The notes under the pieces: generated by a model
Seen by the model: only the letters and a program-made list of their open reading frames with translations
Told to the model about the DNA's origin: nothing
The model's database searches: none
In this document: positions 46,851 through 58,877 of the stretch, one piece after another
Numbering within the stretch: the first letter of the stretch is position 1
Layout: each line of letters begins with the position of its first letter
Program-made: the position numbers and the translations under genes
From: Viscum album
Lineage: Eukaryota; Streptophyta; Magnoliopsida; Santalales; Viscaceae
Length of the DNA: 64,000 bases
NCBI GenBank assembly: GCA_963277665.1
Contig: OY728121.1
Span: forward strand, 960,416,097-960,480,096
Direction: 5' to 3'

Positions 46851-47591
46851 TTGCAACCCGGGACGACCTCGATATCAGTATCAGCTTATCGGATGGCTCC
46901 TGCAGAGCTTCGTGAGCTGAGGATGCAGCTAGACGACTTATATAATAAGGGCTTTGTGAGACCCAGCGTTTCACCCCGGGCAGCCCTAGTGCTGTTTTCC
47001 AAGAAGGAGGACGGGAGCTTGAGGCTGTGTGTGGATTACCAGTGCTTGAATCTGGTGACCGTGAAGAAACGGTATCCACTGCCGAGGATCGATGACCTCT
47101 TCGACCAGTTGAGAGGGGCACGATGGTTCTCTAAGGTTGATCTACGATCAAGCTATCACCAGTTGCGAGTACAGGAGGAAGATATACCAAAGACGACTTT
47201 CAGATGTCGCTATGGTCACTATGAGTACTTGGTGATGCCCTTCGGCATGACAAACTCCCTGGTAGTGTTCATGGGACTCATGAACCAGATCTTTTAGCCC
47301 TTTCTAGATCGGTTTGTAGTGGTATTCATCGATGATATCCTTGTGTACTCTGTGTCCGAGGAGGAGCACGCGAGACACCTAAGGATGGTTCTGGACACAC
47401 TCCGAGAGCACCAGTTGTATGGGAAAATCTCGAAGTGTCAGTTCTGGTTATAGGAGGTCCACTTTCTGGGGCATGTTATCTCAGCGGATGGTGTAGCAGT
47501 GGACCCAGAAAAGTTGGAGGCAATGCTAGTATGGGATCCACCCCGGAGCGTAATGGAGGTGCGAAGTTTCCTTGGGTTGGCAGGCTACTAT
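46851..47591 (+). pseudogene. Reverse transcriptase of the Tekay-like element
   Basis: Ty3 RT with all main blocks: [67 protein letters not shown] (first catalytic Asp), [19 protein letters not shown] and [11 protein letters not shown] (catalytic D-D, about 47325-47350). The catalytic residues are intact. TAG stops at 47295 and 47451 interrupt it, and a one-base loss after 47591 (within the SFLGLAGYY block) shifts the frame by one. Confidence 0.93.
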
Positions 47592-48139
47592 GGAGATTCA
47601 TCCATGATTTCTCCAGGATTGCAGCACCCATGACAGCTTTGACCCAAAAGGGACATCCTTTCATGTGGACTGAGAGATTCCAGTAGGCTTTCCAGCAGTT
47701 GAGACAAAGTCTGATGAGTGCCTCGATCTTGAGATTACCGGAGGAGGGTGTTGAGTGCGTAGTGTTCTGCGACGCATCAGGAACCGGGCTAGGTTGTGTC
47801 CTGATGCAGAGGAAAGTGGTGATTGCCTATGGATCATGTTAGTTGAGGCCACATGGGCAAAACTATGCGACCCATGATCTCGAGTTGGCAGCAGTAGTCT
47901 TCACATTGAAGATGTGGTGGCAGTACCTGATGGGTGAGAGGTTTACCATCTACTCTAATCACAAGAGTCTCAGATATATATTCTCTCAGAAGGATCTGAA
48001 TTTGAGACAGAGGTGATGGCTTGAGTTCCTCCAGGATTATGAATTTGAGATTGTTTATACTCCTGGGAAGGGGAACATGGTGGCAGATGATCTCAGTAGG
48101 AAATCCAGTTCGCAGTTGCTGGATGAGGTGACAAGGTAG
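47592..48139 (+). pseudogene. RNase H of the Tekay-like element, active site altered
   Basis: After the frameshift the protein continues with [20 protein letters not shown], the RT connection. RNase H shows VVFCDASGTGLGCVLMQ (Asp), THDLELAAVVF (Glu) and IYSNHKSLRYIFSQ, where the family has T-D-H: the catalytic Asp is Asn here. KGNMVADDLSRKS holds the last Asp. Stops at 47684, 47840, 48137 (TAG) and 48014 (TGA). Confidence 0.88.
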
Positions 48140-49639
48140 TTGGCCTCTTTGCAGTTGTCCTTCGTGGATGGAGATGAGGGATCTTACCTTCAGTCGATGG
48201 TTGTTACCCCTCCACTCTTACAGCGAGTCAGGGAAGCACAACACGAGGATGCTAGCTGTGAGACTCTATGTGCTCAGATATCCACAGGTGATGCTGCTGA
48301 TGGATTTTCAGAAGGTGGAGAGCACGTTGTCCTTTTCAGAGGGAGCACGGTAATACCAGTGATGTTGTGGGAGGAGGTTCCGAGGGAGTTCCATACACCC
48401 CCTTTGGCGGTGCATCCAGGCGTGGGAAAGATGTACCAGGACCTCCAACGTCAGTTCTGGTGGCCAGGAATGAAGAAGAGTGTGGAAAAAATTATTTCTC
48501 GGTGCCTTACTTGTAAGCAAGTAAAGGATGAGCACTAGGTTCCAGCAGGTTTGACTCATCCCCTTGAGGTGCCAGAGTGGAAGTGGGACGAGATATCCAT
48601 GGACTTCATGACAGGTTTACCACGTACGTCCAGGGGACATGATGTCATCTGGGTGATCGTTGATCAACTCACCAAGTCGGCCCACTTCCTAGCCATACGG
48701 GAGCAGAGTTCAGTAGAGATCTTGGGACGCCTCTACGTACAAGAGATAGTTCGACTTCATGGAGTACCATACAAAATCATCTCAGATCGTGATGCTCGTT
48801 TCACATCCCAGTTGTGGAAGGGATTGCAGGAAGCTTTTGGGACTCATTTACGCCTGAGCACAACGTTTCATCCCCAGACTGATGGTCAGATAGAGCGGAC
48901 CATCCAGGTCCTGGAGGATATGCTACGAGATTGCATACTTGACTTCATTCGTAGCTGGGAGGATCACCTACCACTGGTGGAATTTTCTTATAACAACATT
49001 TATCATTCCACTATTGGTATGGCACCATTTGAGGCTCTATACGGGCGACCTTGCAGGTTTCCACTTTGCTGGAATGACCAGGGAGAGTCAGCACTCATGG
49101 GCCTAGAGATGGTGAGAGCTACTATAGAGAAGGTGCAGGTCATCCAGGAGCAGATGAAGACTGCACAGAGTCGGAAAAAGTCTTATGCTGACCGGAGGTG
49201 GAGGCCTTTGGAGTTCGAGGAGGTAGACCATGTGTTCCTTTGGGTCTCATCTCGACGAGGACTACGAAGATTTGGCTGAGGCGGCAAGCTATCTCTAAGG
49301 TTCATTGGACCTTTTCAAATTCAGAGTAGAGTTGTAAAGGTGGCGTATTGCTTGGATCTACCTCCTTAGATGGACCGGGTACACAACATCTTCCATATGT
49401 CGCAGCTATAGAGGTACGTGTATGATCCATCGCACGTCATCGACTGGGGTGAGTTGGACATCGACGATGGAGCGACCTTTGCTGAGTACCCAGTGGAGAT
49501 CGAGGATCGGTAGGAGAAGATCCTTCGTGGATGAGCTATTACCTTGGTGCGTGTCCAGTGGAAGCACGAGAATCTCTAGGAGAGCATGTGGGAGCGGGAG
49601 GCTCATATTCACGTGCGGTACCCACACCTTTTTGATTAG
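48140..49639 (+). pseudogene. Integrase and chromodomain-like tail of the Tekay-like element
   Basis: The zinc-binding N-terminus is seen as LAVHPGVGKMYQDLQRQF and CLTC. The catalytic core carries SMDFMTGLP (Asp), [14 protein letters not shown] (Asp) and [13 protein letters not shown] (Glu), so the D,D,E triad is intact in the 242-codon open stretch 48551-49279. A GPF block (LRFIGPFQI) and a chromodomain-like C-terminus (EYPVEIEDR ... WEREAHIHVRYPHLFD) end at TAG 49637-49639. Chromovirus tails of this group guide integration to heterochromatin. Stops at 48536, 49277, 49367, 49409, 49511, 49532 and 49577. Confidence 0.93.
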
Positions 49640-49669
49640 CCCTTGTTTTGGATTTTCGGGGACGTAAAA

Positions 49670-49687
49670 GACCTAAGGTGGGTGTGA
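49670..49687 (+). other. Polypurine tract of the Tekay-like element
   Basis: The stretch between the gag-pol stop and the 3' LTR contains ACCTAAGGTGGGTGTGA directly before TGTAATG. It is purine-rich but interrupted, as expected of a decayed PPT priming plus-strand synthesis. Confidence 0.6.
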
Positions 49688-52375
49688 TGTAATGTCCTAG
49701 ATTTTTTCCATGTATTATTTTAATATTATATGAGAATTAATTCGAGACTAGGCTCTGAAACGGTGTGCAGTTCTGAGGCCCAGTGAGCCCGGAACAAATG
49801 TTTGAATTTAATTTTATAATTAAATTACGCGTGCATGCAGTTTTCCTGAAAAAGTGGAATAACTACCGAACGGGTGCTCAGATTAGAAATACGAGGGAAC
49901 CGTTGCGTTCAGAACAACGATTTTACCTAAGGTGAGGCCTAACATCGGTTGGCCCAGGTCGGTGGTGAAATCTGGTTTTTTTTGGACGCAACAGTAATAA
50001 AATATTTAATTAAAATATTTTATTTAAATCTTGTATATTTTGTTATTTTTAAATAAAGGCCTGCGCAGGGGGTCTAGGGTTACAAACCTCAAACCCTGAA
50101 ACCCTTGGAGGCTCTGGAGGCTCTAGAGAAAACCTCCCGATGCAGCGATGACGGCGCGACAATCAGATCTTCGCCAACGAACGCCGCGTAAATCCAGGTA
50201 GGATGTTGTTTGTGATTTTTCTTCCCCGTTTTTGATTTCCATGACGAACGCAGACTAATACACGAAAAGATTAGCCCGTGGATTGATCATTCTTGCGGGA
50301 TGGGATATTTGCGGGAATCGTGGGATTTTGATTCTTGAGTTGTTATGGTTTTTTCTCATCCTTCTAATGGTGACGAACCAAGATCGACACAAACATCGAT
50401 CGAGGTTCGTCCCTCTCGATTGCTGTGTTTTTCTCTCCTGATTCTGACACGTTCTTCATGCACGTTCTTCGCGTTCTTGGGAAAATTGATCATTGCGCGC
50501 TCGTTTGTTGGCGCAATGATCTGAAATTGAAGATCTGGCATCGGTACGACCCTATGGAGGTGCGGCTGTGGTGGAGACAGACAGATCGAAGCGGATTGGA
50601 AGAAATCATTCTTCGAACGATTTCCGTATGGGTGACCGAAATCGGATTTTGGAGCTGATTGAAGGCCCTAAACCCATGGATTCGACATCAAAATGACGAG
50701 GCGATCTAGAAACTTAAGTTTTGCGGTAAACGGACAGCTGAATCGAAGTCCGAAGGATCATCTGAGGCGCGTGGAGGAAAACGGCGTTTTCTGGAAAAAT
50801 CCCGACTACACGCCGTGTAGTATGGGCTACACGGCGTGTGTTCGTCGGAAGGATTACCCGACGTGTACTCTGAGAGTACACAGACACAGGAAGAGTACAC
50901 GGACAAGGACACACTATGTATACCCCTCCCCGGCTAGACCCGGCCAGATACACGGCATACCCCGTGTACTGGTACACGGCCAGGCGACACAGACATGGGC
51001 AGAGACCATGTACGGGCACATGGCCAGCGTACACAGAGCGAGCCCAGGTGCTCAGACACGGCGTGTGGTTCTTCTATACGCTGTGTAGTTGCTTTCTATC
51101 TGACAGGATGAATGACACAGGCCGTTCACACAGGCAGTACCCGTGGTCAAGGAACACGGTGTGTACTTTTCTACACGCCGTGTAGTTTGGTTTTTCACGG
51201 CTTGAACGAATGACACGGGCCGTTTACATGGGCAGTACCTGGGGTCAATGAACACGGCGTGTAACCAAACTACATGTCATGTAACCTTTTCTTCATGACT
51301 TGAGCCACTTTTCTTCTATGACTTGGACTATCCTTCTTAGGGTTCGTACCCTTAGTCTTTTCCCTGAAGGTTCTGGTATAATTTCCTTTACACTGGAGTA
51401 TGATCCCTTCAACAGAACTCCCTGAATAGAGTTGTTGGAATCCCCTCTATGAGACTTAGAGCTGGATCCTCTATTCATTCCTGGAACCCTAGGTAGAGTT
51501 CTTGGTATCGACGTGCCCAACTTTATCCGGGCACCGATCCTCTGCTTAGCAGATTAGCTCAGACTGAGTTGTCGGAATCACCCCATGACTTGGTTGTGAT
51601 CCTCACCTGAGCATCATGTTCCCAAGGTACTTGTGGAGGGTGTTCTCTCGGAACGAGTACTTTGTGTCTCTCTCTCTTCAGACCTAGGAGTGTGTTCTCC
51701 CGATGGTATGCTTAGTGGAATCTTCAAGCTGGATCTTAGTGGTGGTTTCGTGATGGTCGTATGTGTATGAGTATATCTGGATATTCTTGTTATATGTTTC
51801 GTAGACATATACTGTGTATAGCTAACTGTACCTTTCTTTGTGATATTTTCCTTTGTTGTATTTCCTTTGTGGTTTTCGGGGTGTCCTACTGGGTATTGTT
51901 ATACTCACCCCTACACGGGCTTTTCCCACACGTGTCGTGTCTTGTGCAGATGAGCAAGCCTTTAACAGGATTCTAGGCGAACCAGGATTGGACGGTGCTC
52001 AATGAGATCAGACAGGCCGAGGTGTGTTCCTTCGGCGATGGGTTGCAGTCCCAGTACCTTTCTCTACAAGTTGGACTTTGTTGCAGACTTTCTTTTGGTG
52101 GGCTTGTACTTTTGGCCCAGGGTTTTACTTTACTGCACTTTACTTCCCTGTTGTACTCTGTGGTTGGGTTTTAGTGTATGCATGCATCTTTTCCTTTTAG
52201 TAGTTTTTACTTTTCAGCTTTGTGGGATTGGAGATGTGTGTGCGTGTGTAAAGGTTTATAGGCAATGCCTCCCATGTTAGCACTATGCCTACTCGGTGCT
52301 AGTCACCAGCCCCTGGCCTATTGGAGGCGGGCTTGGGGAGTTGTGGCTCGGGCTCCACTGGGACGGGTCGTGACA
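49688..52375 (+). repeat. 3' LTR of the Tekay-like element
   Basis: 2688 bp, homologous along its whole length to 42142-44814. It includes the single U3 module (about 49860-49975) and the ACACGGCGTGT palindrome cluster (50800-51290). Followed directly by target duplication TAGAG. Confidence 0.94.
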
Positions 52376-52517
52376 TAGAGAGTAAGGTAGATGTCATGCT
52401 AGAAGTTATATATCGAAATATAGATATGTTAAGAATACCCCCACCTACTTTATTTAATGTGTAATAAGTAAAATTGTGAGGAAATAATTTATTTATGTGT
52501 GTGTGGGGGGGGGTGGA
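52376..52517 (+). other. 3' end of the old element interior with polypurine tract
   Basis: TAGAG then about 120 AT-rich bases that resume the old element where 42141 left off. It ends in TGGGGGGGGGTGGA (about 52504-52517), an excellent PPT immediately before the LTR start TGTAATGACTCGAG. Confidence 0.85.
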
Positions 52518-55500
52518 TGTAATGACTCGAGATTTCACTATATATTCTCCTTAAATAAATAATATATTAAATAGTGTGTTTCACACACTATTCCTGACTA
52601 AAATGAAAATCATTGATATATTTTGAATATTAAATATAACCATTTAAAACCTATAGATTGAATTAGTGGGAATGAATAGGAGTATACACATTATAAAATA
52701 AGGGTATAATGAAAATAAAGTATACTTTTAATACTAATATAATTTAATTAGTATAATTTAAACAACTAAATAAATCATTTTATGCTTAAAATAAATTTAT
52801 CTAAAATTGGAGTTTTATTTCAAGAAACTACATATATTATGATAAAATAATAATAAAATATACTGATAATATTAATATAATATTACCAATAAATTAATTA
52901 GCAATTGATAGGAAATAAGAATAAATAATAGGTAACATTTTAAAAAGCTATTCTCCAATATGAACAATTTTCCACTATATTTTTGGGATTTTATTTAAAT
53001 ATTGAATTATAAAATTTTAGAAATTTAATTTTAAAAAATAAAAAATCATTTTTGGATTAGTAATTAATAATATAATCCTAATATTATTTTTTGGTATTTT
53101 TCTAGAAAGATTGATTTTAGATGAATAGTGAAAAACATCATTTTTCTAAATAACAAAACTTTTATGATATTATTAGTATATAAGTACGAATTTGAAATTA
53201 ATGAAAAAATTTTATAATACCAAATATGTATTTTATTAGTGAATTTATAACCTTAAAAATGTTTTTTTATAATTTACAAACCCATATTTGACATTGTAGA
53301 ACTTAAGTTAAATTTTTTGAAAAAAATGTTTTAAATACATTATACATTTCATTTTTAAAATTATTTTTTATTTATTTTATAAATTTAATAAAATAAAATG
53401 GATTTATAATTTGGAATTATTGGTTCCAAATTATTCAATAATGGCTATTTTTTGGTCATAAATGATAAGTTACCTTAGGTAAAAACTAGTTACCATGATA
53501 AAATATAAAATGAAGAAAGTAAAAATCTAAGAGTAAAAGAACCCAAACATGTTTAAAACATGCATAAGTATGTGAGGTTGTTTCCATTATTTAATTTATA
53601 ACTTATTATATCCATTTTATATTAATCTTGGATCCACTTTACTTTAGAATGATTTCCCATTATTGAAATATTTTGGGCATTTACAAAAATGTCATCCCTT
53701 TTCTCTTATAAAAGGGGATCTCCTCTCCTCACTTACCCTTATAAAAAAACCATTTATTTTGGACCAAAATCTACCCAAAAATATCCTAGATACTTTTATT
53801 CACATTATTTAGGTTTTGGTATTCTAAAAAAATATCCCTCAAAGGTTTAATCCCCTTCATAAAGGAGATAATCCAAGAAGTGAGGTATAAGTTCCAAACC
53901 TCTCTTTCTCTTTTTTATTTATTTATGTGCACTTATTATTCATAAAATTTCATTTAAACATATTGAAATTCTAAAATAAGTATCATTATTATGATGTCAT
54001 GTTATTATAATGATGTTACAATCATTAACCACCCTACCATTTTCTATTAAGAAAAATGAAAACGTAAATCGTGCGTTGTGCGGACTACCGTCTCCATGAC
54101 ACAACATGTTTTGTTTTCCTTAACCACATGATAAGGAAGGAATTAATAAAAAAATTAATATATAATTACTATATTTGTTAAATATTTTATATTATTAAAT
54201 GATAAACCATATTAATCCTTTTTCCCATTCTAGGGAAAATGAAATCATCATCAATTCGTACGTGTGGACTACCGCTTTCATGGAATGATCAATTTCCATT
54301 TTTCATTTCATCAACAAATTAAATGGTTAGAAATAAGAATGTTTTTAAAGGATAAATATGATTTTTATGATTTTAATAAGGTTATGTTAATACAAAGGGA
54401 ATAATCATCTTAATGACATGAACGGTAAGCAATTGTTATTAAATTAACTGTCTTAAACAAGTGAACTAAGAGGAAAACACTTATATTCATACTATGAAAT
54501 TATTTTTCATCCATAAATTCTTATCCTAATTAATTATAATTATGATATATAACACTAATAAAAACTAAATTATATCATTATTCTACTATTATAATGATAT
54601 TGTAACTTAATCATCCCATAATCTTACATTAATCATGGTATGTTCATGTTTGGGTCAGTTTGACCACCTATTTGAACAATGATATGAAATTATATCATGG
54701 ATTATTATGAAAACTTAATTACTGTTATAATAAAATATAAATATATAAATAAATATTTTTTATAGAAAATATACATCAATATTTAACTCACTAATTAAGA
54801 AGACACCCCTCGTAGGATAAAAATCATCAGACAATGTTTATTGTCTGTTTCATCTTCTAGGATAAAAATAAATTACTCATAAAAGGAAATATAAAATTAA
54901 TAAAAAATTATAATTAATCCATTATAGTAACTATAGTAAAATTTTAATGATGAAATTTGGTAGAACACTGAATAAAAACACCATTATTACAAAAATAGTT
55001 CTAAACGATTACCCACACTCGACATCGAAAATAAGCAACAATTAACTAGTATAAATGAAGAGAAAAATAAAGTTCATAAAAGTTTATATATATGAAAAAT
55101 GTTCTTAAATAGGTTTTTAAGATAATTATGTTTTTTATACATTATCTTAGAGTGCATTCAACTAATCCATGAAACAAGCTTGGCATTTATTTGTCTTATT
55201 TTCAACTCCATGCGACATGTTTGATATCGTGCACCAAAATTTATTTTATAGGGTTCAATAACCACCCAATTGATTTAAAAAATGAAAATATCTTCCATTT
55301 CATGATATTTTAATGTCTATTTCATGATCTTCCTCTCTGGATCCTTTTATCCTTACGTCACCAATTTTGTAACCCAATTTCCAATTCAATGGGTCATAGT
55401 CTTTTTACCTGAATATAATTTCCATGATTTAATTGATCATAACATCCCCCTATTTTATATTCTATTTACTTTTTTATCTAGTGAAATTAATTATCATCAT

Positions 55501-57027
55501 CAATAACCAATTCTTTGGTAAATTTTTTTTCTGAAATAAAAATGTAACGTTGGTAAGAATAACTCTCACTCTCACAAATGAATCATTCCTTCCATGCCTA
55601 TAATTTCCTTCCCACCAATGTTATCCTCTATTTTTGGGAAAGCTAATATGGATTATTTTATATGATTCCTAGAATTATCATTATCCCTTTTCAAAAAGAA
55701 AATTTAATACTCCTTTTATGATGTGGTTTTTCAAACAAAGGTATTTGAAAATATATTTTTTTTAAAAAGGTTTTCTATCCTTCCAAAATTAAATGTTTTA
55801 TCTTACTCCCAAATTTATTTTTATAAGATTTAAAATTTTCAAATATCCATTATTGATGTTTCCTTTTTAGAAGTAAATGTTTTCAATGTTTTTAATACAT
55901 CCTTTATTAAATAACTCTTTAAAGTAACCCATTAAATTATCCTTTTAAGGTAATATTAAAAATGTTTTCTAAAGACTCCTTTTAAGATTTATTTCATGAA
56001 AACACATCGTTTCACCAACTATGCCGTTTTATATGAAACTTTACCTCTAAATTTTCATGGTTTTTAAAATAAATTATTTTTATCCTATATTTTAAAAAAT
56101 ATTTCTTTTAAAATTATTTCAAAAGTTCAGGAAAATTTCTTATTTCAAAAGTGGGTTTTCAAAAACTCATAAAAAATGTTTTTCATCTATGTCATTATCC
56201 TTTGATACATCTTATGATTGATTCAAGGATATTCTTCAAATATTACCATCCACTTTATTTCTCTAGTTGTATTATGTTATATTATTTTATATCAATGATA
56301 TGAATCCTTTTGGAAAATTATTTTTTTATATCCTATGATTTATCGAGTTCATGTTATGTAATAAGTTTAAGAAACCCATTCTTTTTCAAGGGGTTCATTA
56401 AAATATGTTTATGATTGATTTTAAGTGGCACACATATGTATAGACGGTGAAAGGTGGGATCCTATATCACTCTATAATGCATTAGTTTATGTTTATATCT
56501 CATGAGATAGTCAACCATAAACATAATGAGCTTGTTCACATAGGCATGTGAATAATGGGTTTGCTCAAATTTTCAGACGTGGAAATAATGAGATTGTTCA
56601 CATAGGCATGGGTATAATGGGTTTTATCACAAATTTTTTCCTATTATTATGAATTCCCCATATTTCTAAGTTATTTTCCTTGATATTTTATATTTTATGC
56701 TTATTCTTATACATATGTTATGCTCTTATGGATCATGTTTACTGAAAAATGTTTCCACACTATTGTGATTGATGTATTATGTTATGAAAAGACTTATTCC
56801 ATGACTCATGACTTTTAATCTATGACTTTTGGGGTATATTTTTCTATTTATCTTGATTATAACCATATGCTCATCTTATGATCACTTATGATATTTGATT
56901 ACTAATAATCATATTTACCTTTACCGAGCACTTGATCTCACCCTTTTATTATGATTTAATCCCCCCAAGTTATGAAGATAAGAAAAGTATGTAATATCTA
57001 GAAGAGTTTCTTATACAGAGGATTTGT
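52518..57027 (+). repeat. 3' LTR of the old Ty3/gypsy element, 3' end missing
   Basis: Collinear with 17839-22322: same start, TATA box TTATAAAAGG at 53706-53715, the GTGTGGACTACCGC modules near 54077 and 54260, the GTTCACATAGGCATG direct repeats near 56535-56605, and ATATCTAGAAGAGTTTCTTAT near 56995. Homology stops after TTGTGGCA at about 57027. The last 200 bp present in the 5' LTR are absent, so this end is truncated or replaced. Confidence 0.85.
53706..53715 (+). promoter_or_regulatory. LTR TATA box (old element, 3' LTR)
   Basis: TTATAAAAGG in the same context as 18985. It survives unchanged although much of the surrounding LTR has diverged. It would drive transcription rightward into 57028 onward. 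Confidence 0.65.
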
Positions 57028-58877
57028 GGCACCTAGTGGTAGTAGATGCCTACGAATAAGGACTGTATGACTCATGTTTGCGTGAAAACAGTGATGTCGG
57101 TAATCATTTTAGGGTGGTTATATCTAGAAAGAGTGGCCAAATTTGTATACTATGGATGGATCTATTGAGGGTGGTTGGATCTAGATAGGTGGGTGTACAG
57201 TTCATGAAACAATAATAGGTGGTGGATCATGTGAGTAATATAACACACAAACTAGGTGGAAACACTCATTAGAGTGATGGATGGTTGCATGGAAGTGTGA
57301 TACAATAGTGAAAGTAATTGTTATTATAATTAATGAGGGAAAAGATATGGATAGGTTTGAGTTAGTCTTAGTATTTCATATGAGGGAAACCACAATTGTT
57401 TTCCATAGTTGGGGAGAGAGGACCATCTCACTCTAGGTCAATGTGTACTATGATGAGGACCTAATCAAAATGACTTGGTGGAATAAATAATGCCCATAAC
57501 ATGGGGCCTAGTCTATGGTTGGATTCCAATGCCCTTAGGCACGTGAATCCCACACCCAGTAGCTTATTGGTCCTGATAGCTCAAAATGTTTCCATTTTCT
57601 ATCTAAATATTAAGAAAAATATTTATTTTTAGGATAGTGTTTATTTTCAAAAAATAAATAGTAAATTTGACTTATTTTTTCACATATATCATGATGGTGA
57701 GGTTTTTTAGGTCATTAGAAATCATTTAAAGGGATCTTTTGGCATTTTAAATAATTAAACACTGAAATTAACTGCGACTTAGTCTAGGAAAATTTTGATG
57801 AAATTTTTTGATTTATTTTTTCAAGTAGAATGAAATTTTTTATTTTTTAGATCATTTAAATATCCCAAGATGACATAATTTATAAAATTATAATTTTATG
57901 AAATGTTCACAAAAGTATTTACCATAACTTTATTGCTTAGAACACACCATGGTATATGTTAGTATGGACCATAATATAGTCAAGGTCTATGTCATAGTTC
58001 TATGTATAAAGTTTTAAATGATATTTGATATCATGTGACTCAAACATTGTTTATCCTACCTAAATATATCATAATTGGTTAAGAATATCATTATATGATA
58101 TTCAGTGGATATTGACAATGAATCTTAATTGTTTAAGATTTAAACATTTCATTATTAATGGTTATGATTTTACAAAAAATATATAACATTCACATTTAAT
58201 GTCAAGAATTTATGAAACATATGGTGTAATTACCTGACCTAAAACCACTCATCAATGTCCCAAGCCAATGCATCACAAGGCCTTAGGTGCACCTCACCGT
58301 ATGCTAGAGGCTATCAACTAGCGGTGATGGCCCTACCATATGTTGGGGAGACTATACCCTCAATATCATAACCATTAATAAATAATAAAATAGTTAAACA
58401 TCATCCACTGCAACTTTCAAATTATAGAGATACCACAAACCACATCCATTCCATACAAAAATTTAAATGTTTCCATACAAGCATATGTATCACTAATAAT
58501 ACACTAGGCCTATCACATATAAAAATAAAAAAAAGGAAAAAAAATACAAGGAGGATCTACTACCACCCACAAGACTCACTATCCCAGTATCAAATCCCCA
58601 TTGAGCTGATCTAGCCAAATCCAATGCACATCATGTACTCAAACTAGTAAGTTAAACCTAAGGTCTACACACACACTAGCATTCTCATAAAAGGTGTGAG
58701 TATAAAACCTAGTAGGGATTCACCAAGTGACCAAAATTTACATCAACATACCCATGTGTATGAATGGTGGAATAAATGATATAAATCAACGAAACAATCA
58801 TGAACATTGGGTTATGATGTACTAACCAAGATACCACAACACCCAATATACTTGCTTCGATAAGTGTCAGTTATCTC
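57028..58877. other. Unassigned AT-rich region
   Basis: No open frame of note and no recognised repeat family. A near-direct repeat GGGTGGTTATATCTAGA / GGGTGGTTGGATCTAGA occurs at about 57112 and 57169. The left edge is the abrupt end of the old 3' LTR; the right edge is the copia LTR. It may be host DNA, or an unrecognised, very old element. Confidence 0.5.

Larger units (their letters stand above)
42142..52375 (+). mobile_element. Full-length Ty3/gypsy chromovirus (Tekay/Del-like), inactive
   Basis: Complete layout: 5' LTR 42142-44814, PBS 44818, a single gag-pol frame 45123-49639, and 3' LTR 49688-52375. A perfect TAGAG target duplication flanks it (42137-42141 and 52376-52380). Domain order is gag, CCHC, protease, RT, RNase H, integrase and a chromodomain-like tail, which defines the chromovirus group. 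LTRs start TGTAATGTCC and end TCATGACA or TCGTGACA; they differ unevenly, with about 27 changes in the first 290 bp, mainly transitions. About 20 stops and one frameshift disable gag-pol. Confidence 0.96.
17839..57027 (+). mobile_element. Old Ty3/gypsy element, outer shell of nested cluster
   Basis: Homologous direct LTRs at 17839-22528 and 52518-57027 frame about 30 kb. A PBS-like site follows the 5' LTR (22531) and a G-rich polypurine tract precedes the 3' LTR (about 52504-52517), both with correct polarity. Removing three nested insertions (reverse solo LTR, its own inserts, and the Tekay element) leaves only about 1.6 kb of native internal sequence, with one readable RT scrap near 41575-41760. 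The element is therefore internally deleted as well as invaded. In the first 90 bp the LTRs differ at roughly one site in eight, so it is old. Confidence 0.82.

Noticed and set aside
45123..49639. Reassigned or suppressed UAG as Gln in gag-pol
   Set aside because: Tempting because most stops are TAG, but TGA stops, a TAA and a real frameshift occur too, and methylation decay explains the pattern without a new code.
57028..58250. Possible Helitron or other element end
   Set aside because: No CTRR hairpin terminus or terminal inverted repeat could be found.
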